From Streptomyces sp. TRM70350 (GTDB taxonomy: Bacteria > Actinomycetota > Actinomycetes > Streptomycetales > Streptomycetaceae), in contig NZ_JAHUXH010000001.1 in the NCBI RefSeq assembly GCF_019219825.1, forward strand, positions 372,001 through 436,000: a DNA stretch of 64,000 nt. Direction: 5' to 3'. Below, in pieces: positions 18,866-28,183 of this stretch (position 1 is the first letter of the stretch; each line of letters opens with the position of its first letter). The translations under genes were made by a program, and so were the position numbers. The notes below the pieces were generated by a model, which searched no databases, was not told the origin of the DNA, and saw nothing but the letters and a program-made list of their open reading frames with translations.

Positions 18866-19348
18866 GTGTCAACCGAACCCGCGGACCCAGGAGTCCGCGA
18901 CGGCACCGGCCCGGACGTCGACGACGCGGTCCGCGCGCTGCTCCTGCTGATGCCGCGCATGGCCGGGCGGGCGAAACGGATCCCGGTCCCGCCCGAGTTC
19001 CAGTCGCTGTCCCTCGCCCCGCGCCATCTCTCCCTGCTCGCCTACCTCCTCTTCGACGGCCCGATGAGTGTCAACGAACTGGCCGCCCACCTGGAGGTGG
19101 CCCCGACGACGGTGAGCCTGATGGTGGGCGAGCTGAGCCGGAAGGGCATCCTGGAGCGGCGTGAGGACGACGAGGACCGCCGCCGCAAGATCGTCAGCAT
19201 CGCCGACACGCACCGCGACGCGATCAGCGGCTGGCTGGGCCGGGGCGCCGGTGCCTGGCGCAAGGCGCTCGCCCCCCTGACGGCCGAGCAGCGCCGCATG
19301 TTCATCGACACCCTGGCCGCCTACGAGGCCGCCCTCGGGGAGGACTGA
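18866..19348 (+). CDS. MarR-family transcriptional regulator
   Basis: 160-aa winged-helix regulator. The HTH is MSVNELAAHLEVAPTTVSLMVGELSRKGIL and the wing is RREDDEDRRRKIVSI. The flanking helices form the dimerisation part. GTG start with GAGGGGGTGG upstream. The palindrome at 18809-18825 is a likely binding site. Possible targets are itself and the M20 amidohydrolase 105 bp downstream; the decayed nitroreductase and ABC genes on the other side may once have been its regulon. Confidence 0.9.
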   Translation: MSTEPADPGVRDGTGPDVDDAVRALLLLMPRMAGRAKRIPVPPEFQSLSLAPRHLSLLAYLLFDGPMSVNELAAHLEVAPTTVSLMVGELSRKGILERREDDEDRRRKIVSIADTHRDAISGWLGRGAGAWRKALAPLTAEQRRMFIDTLAAYEAALGED

Positions 19349-19453
19349 CCGGCCGCGCGAGCACGCGGCAGGATGACACCGCAGCCCCCGCCCCAACACC
19401 CGCACGCGACGCCCGTTGCTGAGCGTGCCCACGTCGGAGGAGAAGGAAGCAGC

Positions 19454-20695
19454 ATGAGCGAACCGGCCGCCGCAGCACGCCTCACCCTCGAACTCACCGC
19501 CGGCCTCAAGCCCGACGGCCTGGAGGATTTCTATCGCGACCTGCACCGCCACCCCGAACTCGCCTTCCAGGAGCACCGCACCGCCGCCCAGCTGGCCGGC
19601 CGGCTGCGCGCGGCGGGATACGAGGTGACGGAAGGGGTCGGCCGTACCGGCGTCGTCGGCGTGCTCGCCAACGGGGACGGCCCGGTCGTCTGGCTGCGCG
19701 GCGACATGGACGCGCTGCCCGTGCGGGAGGCGACGGGCCTGCCCTACGCCTCCACCGTCGACGGCGTGATGCACGCCTGCGGCCACGATCTGCACGTCAC
19801 CTGGCTGACCGGCGCCGCCGAGGCGCTCGCGGCCGGCCGGGAGACCTGGTCGGGCACGCTCGTGGTGGTCGGGCAGCCCGCGGAGGAGTCCGGCGGGGGA
19901 GCGGCGGCGATGGTCGCGGACGGGGCGCACGAGCGTTTCCCGCGCCCCGATGTGCTGTTCGGCCAGCATGCCGCGCCCGGTCTCGCCGGGTTCTACCCGC
20001 ACACCCCGGGCCTGATCATGTCGGCCTCCGACGACATCGACGTCGTCGTGCACGGCCTCGGCGGCCACGGCTCACGCCCCGAGTCGACCGTCGACCCGGT
20101 GGTGACCGGCGCGTACATCGTCACCCGGCTGCAGTCGGTGGTCTCCCGCGAGGTCGCGGCGGCGCAGTCGGCGGTGCTGACGGTGGGACAGTTCCACGCC
20201 GGTACGCGGGCCAACATCATCCCCGCCGAGGCCCGGCTCGCCCTGAACCTGCGCACCCAGGACCCGGAGGTGCGCGAGCGTGTCCTGGCCGCCGTGCGCC
20301 GCATCGTCACCGGCGAGTGCCAGGCAGCCGGATGCCCGCAGCCACCCGAGATCACCGTCCACCCCGGCTATCCCAACACCGTCAACGACGCCTCCCTCGA
20401 CGAGGAGATCGCGTCCGTGCACCGCGAACTGTTCGGCGCCCCCTCGGTGTTCGACTTCGGCCCGGCGATGGGCAGCGAGGACTTCTCCCTGCTGGCGCCG
20501 GCGGGAGTGCCGTACGACTACTGGTACGTCACGACGACACCGGCCGATGTGTGGGAGGCGGCCCCGGGCGAGGGCCTGTTGGAGCGGCTGGGAAACGTCC
20601 CCAGCAACCACAGCCCGCTCTTCGCGCCGGACCTCTCGGTGCTCGTGCCGGGCGTGCAGACGCTGGTGTCGGCGGCGTTGAGCCGGTTCAGCTAG
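19454..20695 (+). CDS. M20-family amidohydrolase (aminoacylase/hippurate hydrolase type)
   Basis: 413-aa metal-dependent amidohydrolase. It starts LEDFYRDLHRHPELAFQEHRTA and has WLRGDMDALPV, the metal ligand HACGHDLH, the catalytic glutamates in GQPAEESGGGA, the dimerisation-domain GLGGHGSRPE and the C-terminal MGSEDFSLL. The family removes N-acyl groups from amino acids or related amides in the cytoplasm. The ATG follows GGAGGAGAAGGAAG. It overlaps the convergent methyltransferase gene by 8 bp at the 3-prime ends. Confidence 0.93.
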   Translation: MSEPAAAARLTLELTAGLKPDGLEDFYRDLHRHPELAFQEHRTAAQLAGRLRAAGYEVTEGVGRTGVVGVLANGDGPVVWLRGDMDALPVREATGLPYASTVDGVMHACGHDLHVTWLTGAAEALAAGRETWSGTLVVVGQPAEESGGGAAAMVADGAHERFPRPDVLFGQHAAPGLAGFYPHTPGLIMSASDDIDVVVHGLGGHGSRPESTVDPVVTGAYIVTRLQSVVSREVAAAQSAVLTVGQFHAGTRANIIPAEARLALNLRTQDPEVRERVLAAVRRIVTGECQAAGCPQPPEITVHPGYPNTVNDASLDEEIASVHRELFGAPSVFDFGPAMGSEDFSLLAPAGVPYDYWYVTTTPADVWEAAPGEGLLERLGNVPSNHSPLFAPDLSVLVPGVQTLVSAALSRFS

Positions 20696-21506
20696 CCCGC
20701 TTCCGGCCGACCCCTCCGTACAGTGAGACCGGCCCCGGGCCGATGTCCGACTCGCCCTCCGCCAGTTCGGGGCGCCAGTCCGCCACCGACACGATCCCGG
20801 GGTCGACGAGCTCCAGCCCCTCGAAGAAGCGGCCCATCTCGGCGTGGGAGCGGGCCACCAGTGTCACCCCGCCCTCGGCGTAGGCGGCGATGCCCCGGCG
20901 GACGTTCTCCGGCTCGAAGTCGGCGGTCATCGCGGACAGGACCAGGCAGCTGCCCGGCGCCAGCGCGTCGACGAGGGTGGCCACCAGGTCGTGGGCGCCG
21001 TCCTCGTCGGCGATGAAGTGCAGCAGCGCGATGAGGGACAGGGCGACCGGCCGGTCGAAGTCGAGGACTTGGGCCGCCTGTTCGAGGATGGCGTGCGGCT
21101 CCCGGGCGTCCGCCTGCACGTAGTCCGTGGCGCCCTCCGGAGTGCCGCGCAGCAGGGCGGTGGCGTGGGCGAGGACGATCGGGTCGTTGTCGACGTAGAC
21201 GACCCGCGCGTCCGGCGCGGTGGCCTGGGCGATCTGGTGCAGGTTGGGTTCGGTCGGGATGCCGGAGCCGATGTCGAGGAACTGGCGGATTCCCGACTCC
21301 CGGGCCAGCAGCCGCGTGGCCCGCTGCATGAACCAGCGGTTGCTGCGGGCCGCCCGCGGGGCGCCGGTGTCGATCGCCATGATCCGTTGGCCGAGCTGCT
21401 CGTCGACCGGGTAGTTGTCCTTGCCGCCCAGGAACCAGTCGTACACCCGGGCCGGGTGCGGCTTCGTCGTGTCGATCCGCCGGACTGCCGACTCGGTCCC
21501 GGTCAC
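20688..21506 (-). CDS. SAV2177/DUF574 family SAM-dependent methyltransferase, second copy
   Basis: 272-aa paralogue of the protein at 11035-11847, with the same signatures: RVYDWFLGGKDNYPVDEQL, RQFLDIGSGIPTEPNLHQ, RVVYVDNDPIVLAHATALL and a C-terminal FFEGLELVDPGIVSV. GTG at 21506 has GGAGG 7 nt upstream; an ATG at 21521 is also open. The substrate is unknown. The two copies differ clearly in sequence, so they are old paralogues rather than a recent duplication. Confidence 0.92.
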   Translation of the reverse strand: MTGTESAVRRIDTTKPHPARVYDWFLGGKDNYPVDEQLGQRIMAIDTGAPRAARSNRWFMQRATRLLARESGIRQFLDIGSGIPTEPNLHQIAQATAPDARVVYVDNDPIVLAHATALLRGTPEGATDYVQADAREPHAILEQAAQVLDFDRPVALSLIALLHFIADEDGAHDLVATLVDALAPGSCLVLSAMTADFEPENVRRGIAAYAEGGVTLVARSHAEMGRFFEGLELVDPGIVSVADWRPELAEGESDIGPGPVSLYGGVGRKRAS

Positions 21507-21572
21507 ACGCAGCTCCTCCACTCGACGGCCCGGGTGTGATCCCGGGCATGACGAGCGGCAAGTCTGACACGA

Positions 21573-22223
21573 TCACGCGGCGCGGCGGAGGCTGTCTTCG
21601 GCCACCTCCTTGTCCAGCGCAGCCCGCACCAACGCGGCGGCGAGCACGGCCGGTTCGGCGTCACCGGCGAGCTTCAGCAGGCGGTCCGGATCCTTGGGCA
21701 GGCCGAGCCGCTCCGCCCCGGACAGCGCCTTGGCGTCCAGGTACGGAGCGGCTTCGGGCCATACGCGCTGGGCCTCGCGCAGGAAGATGTCGGCGCCCGT
21801 GGGCCCCACGCCGGGGATCTCCTGGAGCAGCCGCCGCAGTATGGGCACCTCGCCGCCGGCCTCCTCGCGCAGCCGTCGCAGATCGCCGCCCCATCGCTCG
21901 GTCAACAGCTCGGCGCCGTCACCGAGTTGGGTGGCGGTGCGCTCGTCGTAGCGCCGGTAGCCGCCCCGGCCCAGGGCGTCCACCCGGTCCTGCCAGTCGG
22001 CCGCGGCCATCCGCCGCGGGTCGCGCAGCCCCGCCTCGTACAGGGCACGCGCGGCCGCGACGGCGACCGAGGCCCGGATCCGGGCGCTGAGCAGCAGCGA
22101 CAGCACCTGGAGCCGGTACAGCGGCTGCGGCGTGTTCCGCAGCCGGATGCCCGCCTCCTCGGCGTACGTCCGGCCGTGCGCGGTCAGCAGTTCGCGTACG
22201 ACGCGCTGCTCATGGCCGCTCAT
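21573..22223 (-). CDS. HhH-GPD-type DNA glycosylase/endonuclease
   Basis: 216-aa protein of the endonuclease III-like superfamily. The helix-hairpin-helix is LLQEIPGVGPTGADIFLRE, with LYRLQVLSLLLSARIRASVA in the first helical domain. There is no C-terminal four-cysteine FeS cluster, so it is a small variant rather than Nth. Its start overlaps the DUF3140 stop by 4 nt, which places it last in the wbl-dps-DUF3140 operon and suggests a DNA-repair role under stress. Confidence 0.82.
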   Translation of the reverse strand: MSGHEQRVVRELLTAHGRTYAEEAGIRLRNTPQPLYRLQVLSLLLSARIRASVAVAAARALYEAGLRDPRRMAAADWQDRVDALGRGGYRRYDERTATQLGDGAELLTERWGGDLRRLREEAGGEVPILRRLLQEIPGVGPTGADIFLREAQRVWPEAAPYLDAKALSGAERLGLPKDPDRLLKLAGDAEPAVLAAALVRAALDKEVAEDSLRRAA

Positions 22224-22552
22224 GGCTTCAGCGGGTCGTGGCCCAGCGTCATCAGCCGGTGCCGGTGGCGGGTCTGCTCGGGCTCGGGCTCGTTCTCCAC
22301 GTCCGCCTGGGCGTTGACCGTGTCCACCACCTCGTACATCACCCGGATGTCGTCGTCGGTGAGATCGGTGCGCCGCTTCTGCAGGATCGCGAGCACGTGC
22401 TGCCCGGTGGGTGTGCCGGCCTGGTCCGGCAGCGGCTCCGCGTCCTCGTCGGCGTCGCGGACCCGCAGCCAGGCGGCCAGCTCCTGCGAGGTCATGTTCA
22501 CCGCGCGGTGGAAGTCCTCCCACAGCGCGTCGAGTTCGAGGGCGTCGGTCAT
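22220..22552 (-). CDS. DUF3140 protein
   Basis: 110-aa acidic protein of the DUF3140 family: LWEDFHRAVNMTSQELAAWL, then GQHVLAILQKRRTDLTDDDIRVMYEVVDTVN. Family members are small, often stress-associated and of unknown function; many sit beside DNA-protection genes, as here between dps and the HhH glycosylase. Translational coupling to the glycosylase (ATGA overlap) supports a joint role. Confidence 0.85.
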   Translation of the reverse strand: MTDALELDALWEDFHRAVNMTSQELAAWLRVRDADEDAEPLPDQAGTPTGQHVLAILQKRRTDLTDDDIRVMYEVVDTVNAQADVENEPEPEQTRHRHRLMTLGHDPLKP

Positions 22553-22587
22553 GGGCCCTCCCTTCGTACGAGGGTGCTGCGGGGCGG

Positions 22588-23067
22588 TCAGTCGCGCGGG
22601 GCGTTCTCCGCCTCGAACATCCAGCGCTGCTTCTCCAGCTCCGCGGTGATGGAGATCAGCAGGTCCTGCGTGACCGGATCCGGCTTCTCGGTCGCCTCGA
22701 TCCGGGACCGCAGCCCGCCGATCGCCGCTTCCAGCGCCTCCGCCATCACCTGGACGACCTCGTTGTCACGCAGCCAGCCGTCCTTGGGGCCGGGCAGCGA
22801 GAAGCGGGCGGCGATGGTCTCCGGGCGGCCGTCCGGCGGGGTGCCCAGCGCCGCGGCGCGCTCCGCCACCGTGTCGGCGAAGCCGCGGGCGGCCGCGACC
22901 ACCTCGTCCAGCTGGAGGTGGATCGAACGGAACCGGGGCCCCACGATGTTCCAGTGCGCCTGCTTGCCGGTGAGAGACAGTCCGAGCAGGTCCACCAGGG
23001 TCTCCTGGAGCGCGTCGCAGGCGACCCGGCGGGCGTCGTCGGGCAGAGTGCTCCTTACGACGGTCAT
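22588..23067 (-). CDS. dps: Dps-family DNA-binding ferritin-like protein
   Basis: 159-aa Dps protein. The ferroxidase-site signature LTGKQAHWNIVGPRFRSIHL is present with the following LDEVV acidic residues, and the late helix carries TAELEKQRWMFEA. Dps dodecamers store iron with peroxide as oxidant and coat DNA in starvation. The ATG overlaps the stop codon of the upstream WhiB-like gene (ATGA), so the two are translated together. Confidence 0.92.
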   Translation of the reverse strand: MTVVRSTLPDDARRVACDALQETLVDLLGLSLTGKQAHWNIVGPRFRSIHLQLDEVVAAARGFADTVAERAAALGTPPDGRPETIAARFSLPGPKDGWLRDNEVVQVMAEALEAAIGGLRSRIEATEKPDPVTQDLLISITAELEKQRWMFEAENAPRD

Positions 23068-23327
23068 GGTGCGTTTCTCCCTGTCATGTCGTCCCTGGTC
23101 CTTGACGTACGGAGCAGCGCGGCGCGTTCGTGCTCGCCGGTCCCGCCCCACACACCCGAGGTCTGCCCACTGCTCAGCGCGTAGTGCAGACACTGGGTGA
23201 TCACCGAGCACCGGGCGCAGACGCGCTTGGCGGCCGCGATGTCCCGGAGCGCCGGTCCCGTCGTGCCCACGGGGAAGAACAGTTCGGGGTCCTCACCCAC
23301 GCAGGCGGCTCGCCGCAACCACTCCAT
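23064..23327 (-). CDS. WhiB-like (Wbl) FeS regulator
   Basis: 87-aa Wbl protein with the four cluster cysteines: AACVGEDPELFFP, then VCARCSVITQC, followed by the turn GVWGGTGEHERAAL that follows the cluster domain. Wbl proteins bind a 4Fe-4S cluster and work with sigma factors. ATG at 23327 gives the usual N-terminus (MEWLRRAAC); an upstream TTG at 23360 adds 11 residues. It heads an operon with dps, which is an unusual and informative coupling. The specific Wbl class is not assigned. Confidence 0.9.
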   Translation of the reverse strand: MEWLRRAACVGEDPELFFPVGTTGPALRDIAAAKRVCARCSVITQCLHYALSSGQTSGVWGGTGEHERAALLRTSRTRDDMTGRNAP

Positions 23328-23370
23328 GCGGGCGCGGGTGCCCCGGGCGAACCGGTGCAAACGGCGTGTC

Positions 23371-24180
23371 TCAGCGTGCGAGCGCCTTGTCCAGGAATCG
23401 GGTCACGTCGGTGAGGACCTCCGCCTTGTTCGTCTCGTGGAAGACCTCGTGCCGTGCGCCGGGATAGATCCGTTCGGTCAGGGTGTCCCCGCTCAGCCGC
23501 TCCACACCGACCCGGCTCCCGGCGAGCGGCACCAGCCGGTCGTCGTCCCCGTGCAGCCACAGCACCGGCAGCCCGCCCACGTCCCCGCCCTCGGCCACGT
23601 CCTGAAGGGTCCGGGCGAACGCCTCCAGCGTCGGCCGCTTCATCGGGCCGTGCCACACCAGCGGGTCGGTGGCATAGGCGGCCCCGACGGCCGGATCGCG
23701 GGACAGCGCGGCCGGGTTGATCGGGATGTCGGGGACCACGTCCTGGGCGAGCAGCCGTCCCGGTGTCTCCCAGGCGCCGATCACGGGCCCCGACAGGACG
23801 AGCGCGGCCAGTTCGTCACCGTGCCGCTGGGCGTAGCGGGCCGCGATCAGGCCGCCCATGGAGTGCCCGATCAGCACGAGCGGCAGATCCGGGTACGCCG
23901 ACCTGGCCAGCTCGGCGACCGCGTGCAGGTCGGTGACGACGTCCTCGAAATCCTCGATCAGCACCCGCTCACCCGCGGACCTGCCGTGCCCCATGTGATC
24001 CGGGCCGAGAACGGCGGCCCCGTGCGCCAGCAGGACCTCGGCCACGCCCTCGCACCGGCCGATGTGCTCGCCGTAGCCGTGCGCGACGAGGGCCAGGCAG
24101 GCCGGATCCGGGTGCGGCCACTCGCGGGCGGTGAGCGTGCCCCGGGTTCCGGTGAGGACCTGCTCGCGGGCGTCGGCCAT
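23371..24180 (-). CDS. Alpha/beta hydrolase, monoacylglycerol-lipase type
   Basis: 269-aa serine hydrolase. The nucleophile elbow is LIGHSMGGLIAARYA, the oxyanion region LVAHGYGEHIGRCEGVA, the catalytic Asp LHGDDDRLVPLAG, and the His is in YPGARHEVFHETN. This matches Serine_hydrolase_4 monoacylglycerol lipases acting on acylglycerols. No signal peptide, so cytoplasmic. It lies 44 bp upstream of the Wbl gene on the same strand. Confidence 0.9.
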   Translation of the reverse strand: MADAREQVLTGTRGTLTAREWPHPDPACLALVAHGYGEHIGRCEGVAEVLLAHGAAVLGPDHMGHGRSAGERVLIEDFEDVVTDLHAVAELARSAYPDLPLVLIGHSMGGLIAARYAQRHGDELAALVLSGPVIGAWETPGRLLAQDVVPDIPINPAALSRDPAVGAAYATDPLVWHGPMKRPTLEAFARTLQDVAEGGDVGGLPVLWLHGDDDRLVPLAGSRVGVERLSGDTLTERIYPGARHEVFHETNKAEVLTDVTRFLDKALAR

Positions 24181-24210
24181 GGTTCCTCCGGCTGCGTCGG
24201 TGAAGGCTTC

Positions 24211-24300
24211 CGGGGATCTTCCCGGTCCCGGGGATCTTCCCGGTCTCGGGGATCTCCCCGGTCCCAGGGATCACCCCGCTCCTGCGGATCTTCCCAGGGC
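24211..24300. repeat. Five 18-bp tandem repeats
   Basis: Five consecutive 18-bp units beginning CGGGGATCTTCCCGGTCC, decaying from left to right (units 1-3 nearly identical, 4-5 degenerate). Each unit carries a near-palindromic CCGGGGATCTTCCCGG core. They lie between the divergent lipase and thiolase genes. They could be an iterated regulator-binding array or slippage-expanded sequence. Confidence 0.85.
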
Positions 24301-24324
24301 GGGGCCCGGCGGTCTATAGTTCGA

Positions 24325-24341
24325 AACTAGCAGCGCTAATT
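24325..24341. promoter_or_regulatory. Candidate operator of the thiolase gene
   Basis: AACTAGC-AGC-GCTAATT is an imperfect 7-bp inverted repeat in an AT-rich pocket (CTATAGTTCGAAACTAG), 45 bp upstream of the thiolase start. It is of the kind bound by TetR or MarR repressors. No such complete regulator gene is adjacent. Confidence 0.4.
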
Positions 24342-24385
24342 AACCTTCGGAGCCGCTGATCCGGCTCCCGGTCAGGAGTCCTGTC

Positions 24386-25573
<1,188 letters not shown>

Positions 25574-25577
25574 GTGC

Positions 25578-25723
25578 GCGGAGGTCGAGCACGGCCTGCG
25601 GGACAGCGGCGCGACGCTGCTGCTGTGCCACCCGGCGCAGGCGCAGACGGGCACCGCCGCCGCGCGGGCCGTAGGCGTCCAGGTCGTCACCCTGGGCGCC
25701 GACTCCAGCGGCACCTGTGCGCG
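25578..25723 (+). pseudogene. Fragment of an AMP-forming acyl-CoA ligase
   Basis: Immediately after the thiolase the plus strand reads AEVEHGLRDSGATLLLCHP and AAARAVGVQVVTLGAD. This is typical of the middle of adenylate-forming ligases (the stretch after the first substrate motif). No start codon, P-loop or adenylation motif remains. It indicates that a ligase gene of the same pathway was deleted here. Confidence 0.6.
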
Positions 25724-25857
25724 GTCGTCGTACCGGCCCCGGGCGTGGAACCCGACGCCGCCGGGATCAGCGAGCGGCTCAAGGAGCACCCCGCGGGGGC
25801 CACCTGGCGAGACACTCCTTACGGCGCCCGATGCATGGACATAGCATCGGTGCCCGC

Positions 25858-26631
25858 ATGGACACGATGACGCTCTGGCACATCACCGGCTGGGAGTTCG
25901 CCGCCCTCGCCTTCGCCGCGCTCCTGGTCGGCTTCTCGAAGACCGCCGTGAGCGGGGCCAACACGGTCAGCCTGGCCATCTTCGCGGCGGTGCTCCCGGC
26001 TCGCGCCTCCACCGGGGTGCTGCTGCCGGTCCTGATCGCCGGGGACGTGCTCGCCGTCCTCACCTACCGGCGGCACGCCCACTGGCCCACGCTGTGGCGG
26101 CTGTTCCCGGCGGTCGCGGCGGGGGTCGTGGTCGGCACGCTGTTCCTGGTGTGGGCCGACGACGAGGTGGTACGGACGTCGATCGGGGCGATCCTGCTGC
26201 TGATGGCGGGCGTGACGGTGTGGCGCCGACGTGCGGGGGAGGCGGCGGCGGAGCCGGAGTCGGTGACCAGCAGGGCGGGCCGGGTGAAGGCTCGTTCGTA
26301 CGGCGTCCTCGGCGGCTTCACCACGATGGTCGCCAACGCGGGCGGCCCGGTGATGTCGATGTACCTGCTGTCGGCGGGCTTCCGGAAGCTGGGGTTCCTG
26401 GGCACGTCGGCGTTCTTCTTCCTGATCGTCAACGTGTCCAAGGTGCCCTTCAGCGCGGGGCTCGGGTTGATCGACGGGCGGTCGCTGCTGCTGGACGCGG
26501 CGCTCGTGGTGTTCGTGGTGCCCGGCGCGCTGATCGGCAAATGGGCCGTGAGCCGAATCAACCAGCGGTTGTTCGAGCAGCTGGTGATCGCGGCGACGGT
26601 GGTGGGCGGCGTACAACTGCTGCTGCGGTAG
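25858..26631 (+). CDS. TauE/SafE-family sulfite or anion exporter
   Basis: 257-aa membrane protein with about eight hydrophobic segments arranged as two halves: WEFAALAFAALLVGFSKTAVSG at the start, and YGVLGGFTTMVANAGGPVMSMYLL in the second half. Both carry the conserved TauE/SafE loop motifs. Members export sulfite, sulfoacetate or similar anions. Its substrate is not fixed by context. It ends 6 bp from the convergent HAD gene. Confidence 0.9.
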   Translation: MDTMTLWHITGWEFAALAFAALLVGFSKTAVSGANTVSLAIFAAVLPARASTGVLLPVLIAGDVLAVLTYRRHAHWPTLWRLFPAVAAGVVVGTLFLVWADDEVVRTSIGAILLLMAGVTVWRRRAGEAAAEPESVTSRAGRVKARSYGVLGGFTTMVANAGGPVMSMYLLSAGFRKLGFLGTSAFFFLIVNVSKVPFSAGLGLIDGRSLLLDAALVVFVVPGALIGKWAVSRINQRLFEQLVIAATVVGGVQLLLR

Positions 26632-26637
26632 CCGCCC

Positions 26638-27465
26638 TCAGCGCCTCTTGCTCAGCCCCAGGAGCGACGGTACGTCGGCGAAGGAGTCGACCACATGATC
26701 GGGCGTGCCCCCGGCCGCCCGGTGCGTCTGCGGCAGATACTTGCCGGTCTTCACCAGCACCCCCGTCACCCCGGCCCGCTGGGCGGCGAGTACGTCGGAC
26801 TCGATGTCGTCCCCCACCATCACGGCGTCCGCCGCGCTCACGCCCAGTCGGCCCAGCGCAGCCTCGAAGAACGCGGCCGACGGTTTGCCGGTCACCTCGG
26901 CCTCGGTACGCGCGGCCTGCTCCAGCCCGGCCAGGAACGCCCCGGTGTCGAGCTGCAGGCCGTCCTCGGTACGCCAGTACAGATTGCGGTGCATGGCCAC
27001 GAGCCGCGCCCCGCGCTGAAGGTGCCCGAACGCCCGGTTGAGCGCCGTATAGGTGAACTCGGGCCCGGCGCCACCGACGACCACGACATCCACCGACGCG
27101 TCGGCACCCTCGGTACCCTCGGCCTCCTCCGCGTCCGTGTCGTCCACCAGGCTCACGCCCTCCAGGTCCTCCCGGATGTCCCCGCTGTTCAGCAGCGCGC
27201 ACCGCGCCCCCGGGAAGCGCTCGGCGAGATGGGCGGCGGTGACGGCCGGTGCGGTCAGAATGTCCTCGGCCGCCACCGGGAACCCCACGTCCGCGAGCGT
27301 CCCGGCGATGGACGCGCGCGTACGGGACGTCGTGTTGGTCACCAGGGCGACCGGCAGTCCGGCGTCCCGGATCTCCCGCAACGCCTCGACCGCACCGGGC
27401 AGCGGCTGCCACGAGACGGTGAGAACGCCGTCGATGTCGATGAGCACGGCCCGCACCGAGTCCAT
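26638..27465 (-). CDS. HAD-IIA family hydrolase
   Basis: 275-aa phosphatase of the NagD/HDHD2 type. Motif I is AVLIDIDGVLTVSW, motif II ALVTNTTSRTR, the Lys motif GKPSAAFFEAAL, and the metal motif VMVGDDIESDVLAAQRAG followed by VLVKTGKY. This group dephosphorylates small phosphates in the cytoplasm. ATG at 27465 gives the canonical N-terminus. Interesting insert: an acidic EEAEGTEGADASVD linker near residue 120. Confidence 0.92.
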   Translation of the reverse strand: MDSVRAVLIDIDGVLTVSWQPLPGAVEALREIRDAGLPVALVTNTTSRTRASIAGTLADVGFPVAAEDILTAPAVTAAHLAERFPGARCALLNSGDIREDLEGVSLVDDTDAEEAEGTEGADASVDVVVVGGAGPEFTYTALNRAFGHLQRGARLVAMHRNLYWRTEDGLQLDTGAFLAGLEQAARTEAEVTGKPSAAFFEAALGRLGVSAADAVMVGDDIESDVLAAQRAGVTGVLVKTGKYLPQTHRAAGGTPDHVVDSFADVPSLLGLSKRR

Positions 27466-27577
27466 GCCTGGACGATAGCCACTCGAGTGCGGCCCGTCCG
27501 GTCCCGGCGGATGATGGAGGAGGTGCTGTGGCCCGATCGGTCCCACCGGGCGACGCCCCCGCGACGGGAGACAGGTG

Positions 27578-27943
27578 ATGGCAGGCGAACCGTCCTTCTT
27601 CGAAATCGGCGTGGCCGACCCCGAGCGCGGGCGCGCCTTCTACGCAGCCCTCTTCGGCTGGACCCTCGAACCCGCGCCGAGCGGACGCGGGTTCACCGTC
27701 GGCACCGACGGGCTGCCGGGCGGGATGCACGGCGGTGACGAGGGCGCGTCCCCGTATCTCTTCTTCCGCGTCGACGACATCGAGGCCGCGACCGCCAAGG
27801 TGCGTGAACTGGGCGGCACGGTCCAGGACATCGGCGAGGAGGGGGAGGAGGACCCTGAATCCGTCGCCCGGTTCGGCCGGTTCAAGCTGTGCCGTGACGA
27901 CCAGGGCTCGTCCTTCGGCCTGCACCAGCCGCCGGGCGGGTGA
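27578..27943 (+). CDS. VOC-family (glyoxalase/bleomycin-resistance) protein
   Basis: 121-aa single-domain protein with one pair of beta-alpha-beta-beta-beta modules: FFEIGVADPERGRAFYAALFGW and YLFFRVDDIEAATAKVRELGG, ending FKLCRDDQGSSFGLHQP. The family includes metal-dependent lyases, dioxygenases and antibiotic-binding proteins. No particular reaction can be assigned; the pattern is of the DUF-like Streptomyces VOC proteins. It is preceded by GGGAGACAGG. Confidence 0.85.
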   Translation: MAGEPSFFEIGVADPERGRAFYAALFGWTLEPAPSGRGFTVGTDGLPGGMHGGDEGASPYLFFRVDDIEAATAKVRELGGTVQDIGEEGEEDPESVARFGRFKLCRDDQGSSFGLHQPPGG

Positions 27944-27953
27944 CCCGGCAGAG

Positions 27954-28154
27954 TCACGGCGCCCAGTGCGCCAGCCGGCCCAGCGCGGACGCCGTCCGAG
28001 CGAACCCCCGGTCCCCGAGCAGCGCGCGCAACTCACCGTTGAAGCGATCGATCTCGGGCTGGGCGGCAGGCAGCGCGGCCGACCCGGCAGCCGTCAGTTC
28101 CAGCACCACGGCACGGTGCTCCCGCGGATGCGCCCGCCGGGTGACGACACCATC
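27954..28154 (-). pseudogene. C-terminal remnant of a MarR-family regulator
   Basis: DGVVTRRAHPREHRAVVLELTAAGSAAL is the wing and following helix of a MarR protein, then the dimerisation helix RFNGELRALLGDRGF to a normal stop. The N-terminal helices and the HTH are gone; upstream the frame runs into unrelated Pro/Arg-rich sequence. About 66 codons are left. Confidence 0.65.
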
Positions 28155-28183
28155 GACTGCCTGCGGCCCGCCGTCGGCACAAG

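Noticed and set aside
24190..24300. CRISPR array at the 18-bp repeats
   Set aside because: Units are directly contiguous with no spacers and no cas genes are present.
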